Of a stretch of DNA of 37,747 nt, positions 35,016 through 37,747 are shown piece by piece. A program made the position numbers and the translations under genes. The stretch's first letter is position 1; every line of letters starts with the position of its first letter. The stretch is from Candidatus Levybacteria bacterium RIFCSPLOWO2_02_FULL_37_18 (GTDB taxonomy: Bacteria > Patescibacteriota > Microgenomatia > Levybacterales > UBA12049), in the NCBI GenBank assembly GCA_001784115.1, contig MFPD01000027.1:1-37747 (forward strand), given 5' to 3'. Under the pieces are notes generated by a model. The model made no database searches and had not been told where the DNA came from. It saw only the letters and a list, made by a program, of their open reading frames with translations.

Positions 35016-35430
35016 TTAAAACCTTTTTCCTTTTAAGGTTAAAACACTAGATCCCAACATATTACTTATTTCTGTTAATTCTTCTAAAAGATATTGGGCA
35101 TTCAGTTTTTAATGCAGGACAAGAGCCTCTTAATAAACATAGCCAGTATTTTGTTTCGTTAGAAGATTTTAGAGCGATCTCGTAGAATTTAATAAAATCG
35201 CGTCGTGAACTCGCAGTTTGAGCTTCCATCATGTTTGCGCCGATCGAAGCAGCAGCGCGAAGAAACTGGTCACCAATCGACCAAAATGCTCTTTTATCAG
35301 GAAGGGAGTTTATAAACTTTATTATTGCTAAGGCAAATTGGTAAACCCGGACTTTTACGTCTTTAGATTTTAGATTTAAATTGTAGTTTTGCGATTTGCG
35401 ATTTGCGATTTGCGATTGGACAAGCGTCAT
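35016..35430 (-). pseudogene. Four-helix bundle protein (S23/TIGR02436-like) with a 1-nt frameshift
   Basis: VYQFALAIIKFINSLPDKRAFWSIGDQFLRAAASIGANMMEAQTASSRRDFIKFYEIALKSSNETKYWLCLLR; expected C-terminus AQYLLEELTEISNMLGSSVLTLKGKRF continues in another frame to TAA at 35016-35018. Confidence 0.75.
35362..35418. repeat. Heptameric repeat (TTTGCGA x4, TTAGATT units)
   Basis: ttttagattttagattt...gttttgcgatttgcgatttgcgatttgcgattgg; 7-bp period. Confidence 0.75.
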
Positions 35431-35664
35431 ACTGGCAGTATAGATTCAAATATATGATATCTCTATCTTTGGATATTTATCTGTGCATTGAGTGTATATC
35501 GTGAAAAATCTCTTTTCAACCCCCACAAAGCGAGTCAGACAGGATCAAAATAATGTGGATTTCGTGAAAAGTATACTTATGTGGATCAGTTGCTATTTTC
35601 TTTTACAGTTTTTCTTGGCCATCTTTGACGTTGAAGAATATTTAGAAAATGCCAAAATTGACTT

Positions 35665-36081
35665 TTAGGGTAAAGTAGAAATACCCACTTTTTTAAAATC
35701 TGAATCTAAAGAGATGACTGATTCGACATCAAATTTTTTAACTAAAGCAATAGTTGTGGCATCTGTTAAGGACAGTTTATGCTCAAAAAATTTTTGAACT
35801 ATTTCAAACGCCTCTGATTGTATTTGCTCATCAACCCAAAGCTCTATTATGTTGGAATTTTTTATTCCGTCATTGATTAGATTAATGAACCTTTTGGTTA
35901 TTTTAAGATCAGTATCATAAATCAGCCTAGTTACTGTTTCGTCAATCACATCATTTGAGGTGTGAATTATTATGCCTTTCTTTGAAAGCTGTTTGACTAG
36001 ACTCTTGATAGTTAAATGTTTGGGCTGTTTTGATAAAGAGTAGGAAATCCAGGCAGAGGTATCTATAAAAACTTTGCGCAT
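35665..36081 (-). CDS. PIN-domain toxin-like protein
   Basis: MRKVFIDTSAWISY, DVIDETVTRL, LSLTDATTIALVKKFDVESVISLDSDFKKVG. Confidence 0.85.
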   Translation of the reverse strand: MRKVFIDTSAWISYSLSKQPKHLTIKSLVKQLSKKGIIIHTSNDVIDETVTRLIYDTDLKITKRFINLINDGIKNSNIIELWVDEQIQSEAFEIVQKFFEHKLSLTDATTIALVKKFDVESVISLDSDFKKVGISTLP

Positions 36082-36083
36082 TG

Positions 36084-36338
36084 TTAGTCTTTAAGATAAA
36101 TGTTATTTACATTTGTAGAAATATCTCTACTAGGACCTTTAGCAAAGCCTGCCATTTTAAGCAGGGAGTTATTTTTCATTAGCTTCTTGCTGTGAGCTTC
36201 CAATAGCTTCCCATAAACCTTGGCCATACGGTCTATTATATCCCTGATGATTTTAGAGCGTGAAAGATTTGTCAGTTTGGTAAGCTCATCAAGAGTATTA
36301 ACTGAGTCTGGGTTTAAGTAGATCTGATATCTATTCAT
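36084..36338 (-). CDS. Ribbon-helix-helix antitoxin-like protein
   Basis: MNRYQIYLNPDSVNTLDELTKLTNLSRSKIIRDIIDRM; immediately upstream of the PIN gene. Start revised to 36338. Confidence 0.8.
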   Translation of the reverse strand: MNRYQIYLNPDSVNTLDELTKLTNLSRSKIIRDIIDRMAKVYGKLLEAHSKKLMKNNSLLKMAGFAKGPSRDISTNVNNIYLKD

Positions 36339-36373
36339 ACATACACCATAACAAAGATGGTGTATGTTGTCAA
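36339..36373 (-). promoter_or_regulatory. TA promoter with perfect inverted-repeat operator
   Basis: Minus strand: TTGACA-17 nt-TATGGT-6 nt-ATG; 11-nt perfect arms acatacaccat / atggtgtatgt span spacer and -10. Confidence 0.8.
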
Positions 36374-36496
36374 GTACGCTTACCACCATATTTGTAATAG
36401 ACCCGCTTTTGCTGCTTTGCCTAACTTGAGAAGCCTGAACATGGGGAATTTGTTCGGGGACTGCAAGTGAGGGCGCTAAAACAGGTTCAATAAAAG

Positions 36497-36526
36497 TTTA
36501 CAAAAAGAGGAGGAATGGGTTATAAT
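36497..36526 (+). promoter_or_regulatory. Promoter of the AbiEii-type module
   Basis: TTTACA-18 nt-TATAAT-6 nt-ATG (36533). Confidence 0.65.
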
Positions 36527-36532
36527 GCGGGT

Positions 36533-36772
36533 ATGGTAAAGATTTGGGATTATGATATAAATGAGCTTAAGAAAACCGAAGGCGGTAGAAGGATAATTCT
36601 GGAAAGAATGATTAATTATGGTCCTGATGAAGGAGAAAAAATCAATCTTTCCGAAGTAAAAAAAAATTGGGATAAACTACAGCTCTTTACACTGCAAAAA
36701 AGATTATTAGAACTTTTAATATGGGGAAAGTACATCTCCTCACGAAAGAGCAAAACACCATTTTGGATGTAG
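36533..36772 (+). CDS. Putative antitoxin partner of the AbiEii-like protein
   Basis: MVKIWDYDINELKKTEGGRRIILERMINYGPDEGEKINLSEVKKNWDKLQL; upstream of and overlapping the nucleotidyltransferase gene. Confidence 0.6.
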   Translation: MVKIWDYDINELKKTEGGRRIILERMINYGPDEGEKINLSEVKKNWDKLQLFTLQKRLLELLIWGKYISSRKSKTPFWM

Positions 36773-37377
36773 TAAGACAAAACAAGCTTGTTGCGTCCAA
36801 TTTTTATTTCACAGGCGGTACAGCGTTAAGTACGTACTATCTTCAGCATCGATACTCTGAGGATTTAGATTTTTTTAGCGAGAACAAATTTGACAATCAA
36901 ACCATTTTTACCATTATGGAAGAATGGAGCAAGACTCATAATTTTAGATTTGACTCTAGGTTTTCTCAGGTGGTTTATGTATTTAATCTTGTTTTTGCAA
37001 ACAATGCAAAGTTAAAAGTTGATTTTGCTCTATATCCTTACAAGAGACTTGAAAAAGGAGTTATGTATGACGGAATTGAAGTGGATAGCTTATCTGATAT
37101 TGCAGCAAACAAGTTATTGACTATCGCTCAACGGACAGATATTAAGGATTTTGTTGATTTATATTTTCTATTAAACAAATATACCATTTGGGATTTGATT
37201 GAGGGAGTTCGAATAAAATTTAGAATGAGGCTGCAACCATTTTTAATTGCTTCTGATCTGCTAAAAATAGATGAGTTTGATGTATTGCCGAAAATGATCA
37301 AGCCATTAAAGCTTGATAATTTAAAATCATTTTTTCGGGAAAAGGCAAAAGAATTAGCCCTAAAAGATGTGGAGTAG
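36721..37377 (+). CDS. Nucleotidyltransferase AbiEii/AbiGii toxin-family protein
   Basis: FYFTGGTALSTYYLQHRYSEDLDFFSENKF, KLKVDFALYPYKRLE, IAANKLLTIAQRTDIKDFVDLYFLLNKY. Confidence 0.88.
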   Translation: MGKVHLLTKEQNTILDVVRQNKLVASNFYFTGGTALSTYYLQHRYSEDLDFFSENKFDNQTIFTIMEEWSKTHNFRFDSRFSQVVYVFNLVFANNAKLKVDFALYPYKRLEKGVMYDGIEVDSLSDIAANKLLTIAQRTDIKDFVDLYFLLNKYTIWDLIEGVRIKFRMRLQPFLIASDLLKIDEFDVLPKMIKPLKLDNLKSFFREKAKELALKDVE

Positions 37378-37381
37378 AAAA

Positions 37382-37404
37382 TCCTGAATCTTAAGGAATC
37401 AGGA
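37382..37404 (+). terminator. Possible terminator hairpin downstream of the AbiEii-like gene
   Basis: tcctgaatcttaaggaatcagga, an imperfect hairpin followed after a gap by cctttttt. Confidence 0.4.
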
Positions 37405-37437
37405 ATAAAACTAAGCCTTTTTTCACGAGGCCAAGGT

Positions 37438-37600
37438 TTATCCTGCTTTTACCTTGCTCTTTTTCCTGCTCTTGCCATGCCGTCCGAGTTGAGAGATTTC
37501 TAGAGCAGGAGGAGACGGTTCGACAACAGGTTTAGGAGTCGTTTGAGAAGGTGTGAGTGTTGGAAGCGCCTGAAGAAGGAGTAAGGGTGGGAGAGGGTTC
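37438..37600 (-). pseudogene. C-terminal remnant of a Pro/Thr-rich secreted-type protein, apparently frameshifted
   Basis: Minus frames: ...VQKNEPSPTLTPSSG (one frame) and ALPTLTPSQTTPKPVVEPSPPALEISQLGRHGKSRKKSKVKAG* (another). Confidence 0.35.
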
Positions 37601-37747
37601 ATTTTTTTGAACTGTTGTCGAAGCTGTAGGATAGTGGCTTGGGAATATTTTTTCCCTCGGATAATCCACGTGTTTTTTTATCGACTCATTCTGAACTATC
37701 TGAAAGCAGCGAATCAGAATCTATAAAATGGAGATGCTGAAACCGAG

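Noticed and set aside
35362-35418. CRISPR-like short repeats
   Set aside because: The unit is a contiguous 7-mer without spacers; no cas genes in the window.
35431-35664. Possible hidden gene or regulatory RNA in the gap between the four-helix gene and the PIN gene
   Set aside because: Only short weak repeats (tcgtgaaaa twice); no ORF or convincing structure.

Overview
The window looks like a chromosomal segment of a small-genome, low-GC bacterium, probably Candidate Phyla Radiation/Patescibacteria (possibly Microgenomates). That placement is an inference from gene content. It contains: (i) housekeeping genes (ruvC, rplY/bL25, valS, nth, galE, RNase HI); (ii) the replication-origin neighbourhood khpB/jag-yidC-yidD-rnpA-rpmH | dnaA | dnaN, with DnaA-box-like sites and a DnaA-trio-like tract; (iii) a sugar/alanine-racemase locus (GT-A glycosyltransferase, HAD phosphatase, GH63-like hydrolase, two hexokinase-fold proteins, two divergent alanine-racemase-like proteins); (iv) a 7-gene minus-strand operon resembling a minimal type IV secretion-like machine (PrgI-like, TraC/VirB4 N-domain, VirB4 ATPase, DUF11+lytic transglycosylase, CHAP-like hydrolase, two anchored proteins); (v) two toxin-antitoxin-like modules. 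Most notable patterns: palindromic repeat elements inserted in frame in conserved genes (valS twice, nth, O-antigen ligase several times, one nested in another); a recurring TATAAT-(6-8 nt)-ATG architecture implying leaderless mRNAs; a hexokinase-like gene broken by one in-frame UGA; a PrgI fusion; and a degenerate-P-loop ATPase with a C-terminal OmpR-type wHTH. All calls come from reading the sequence; no searches were run.
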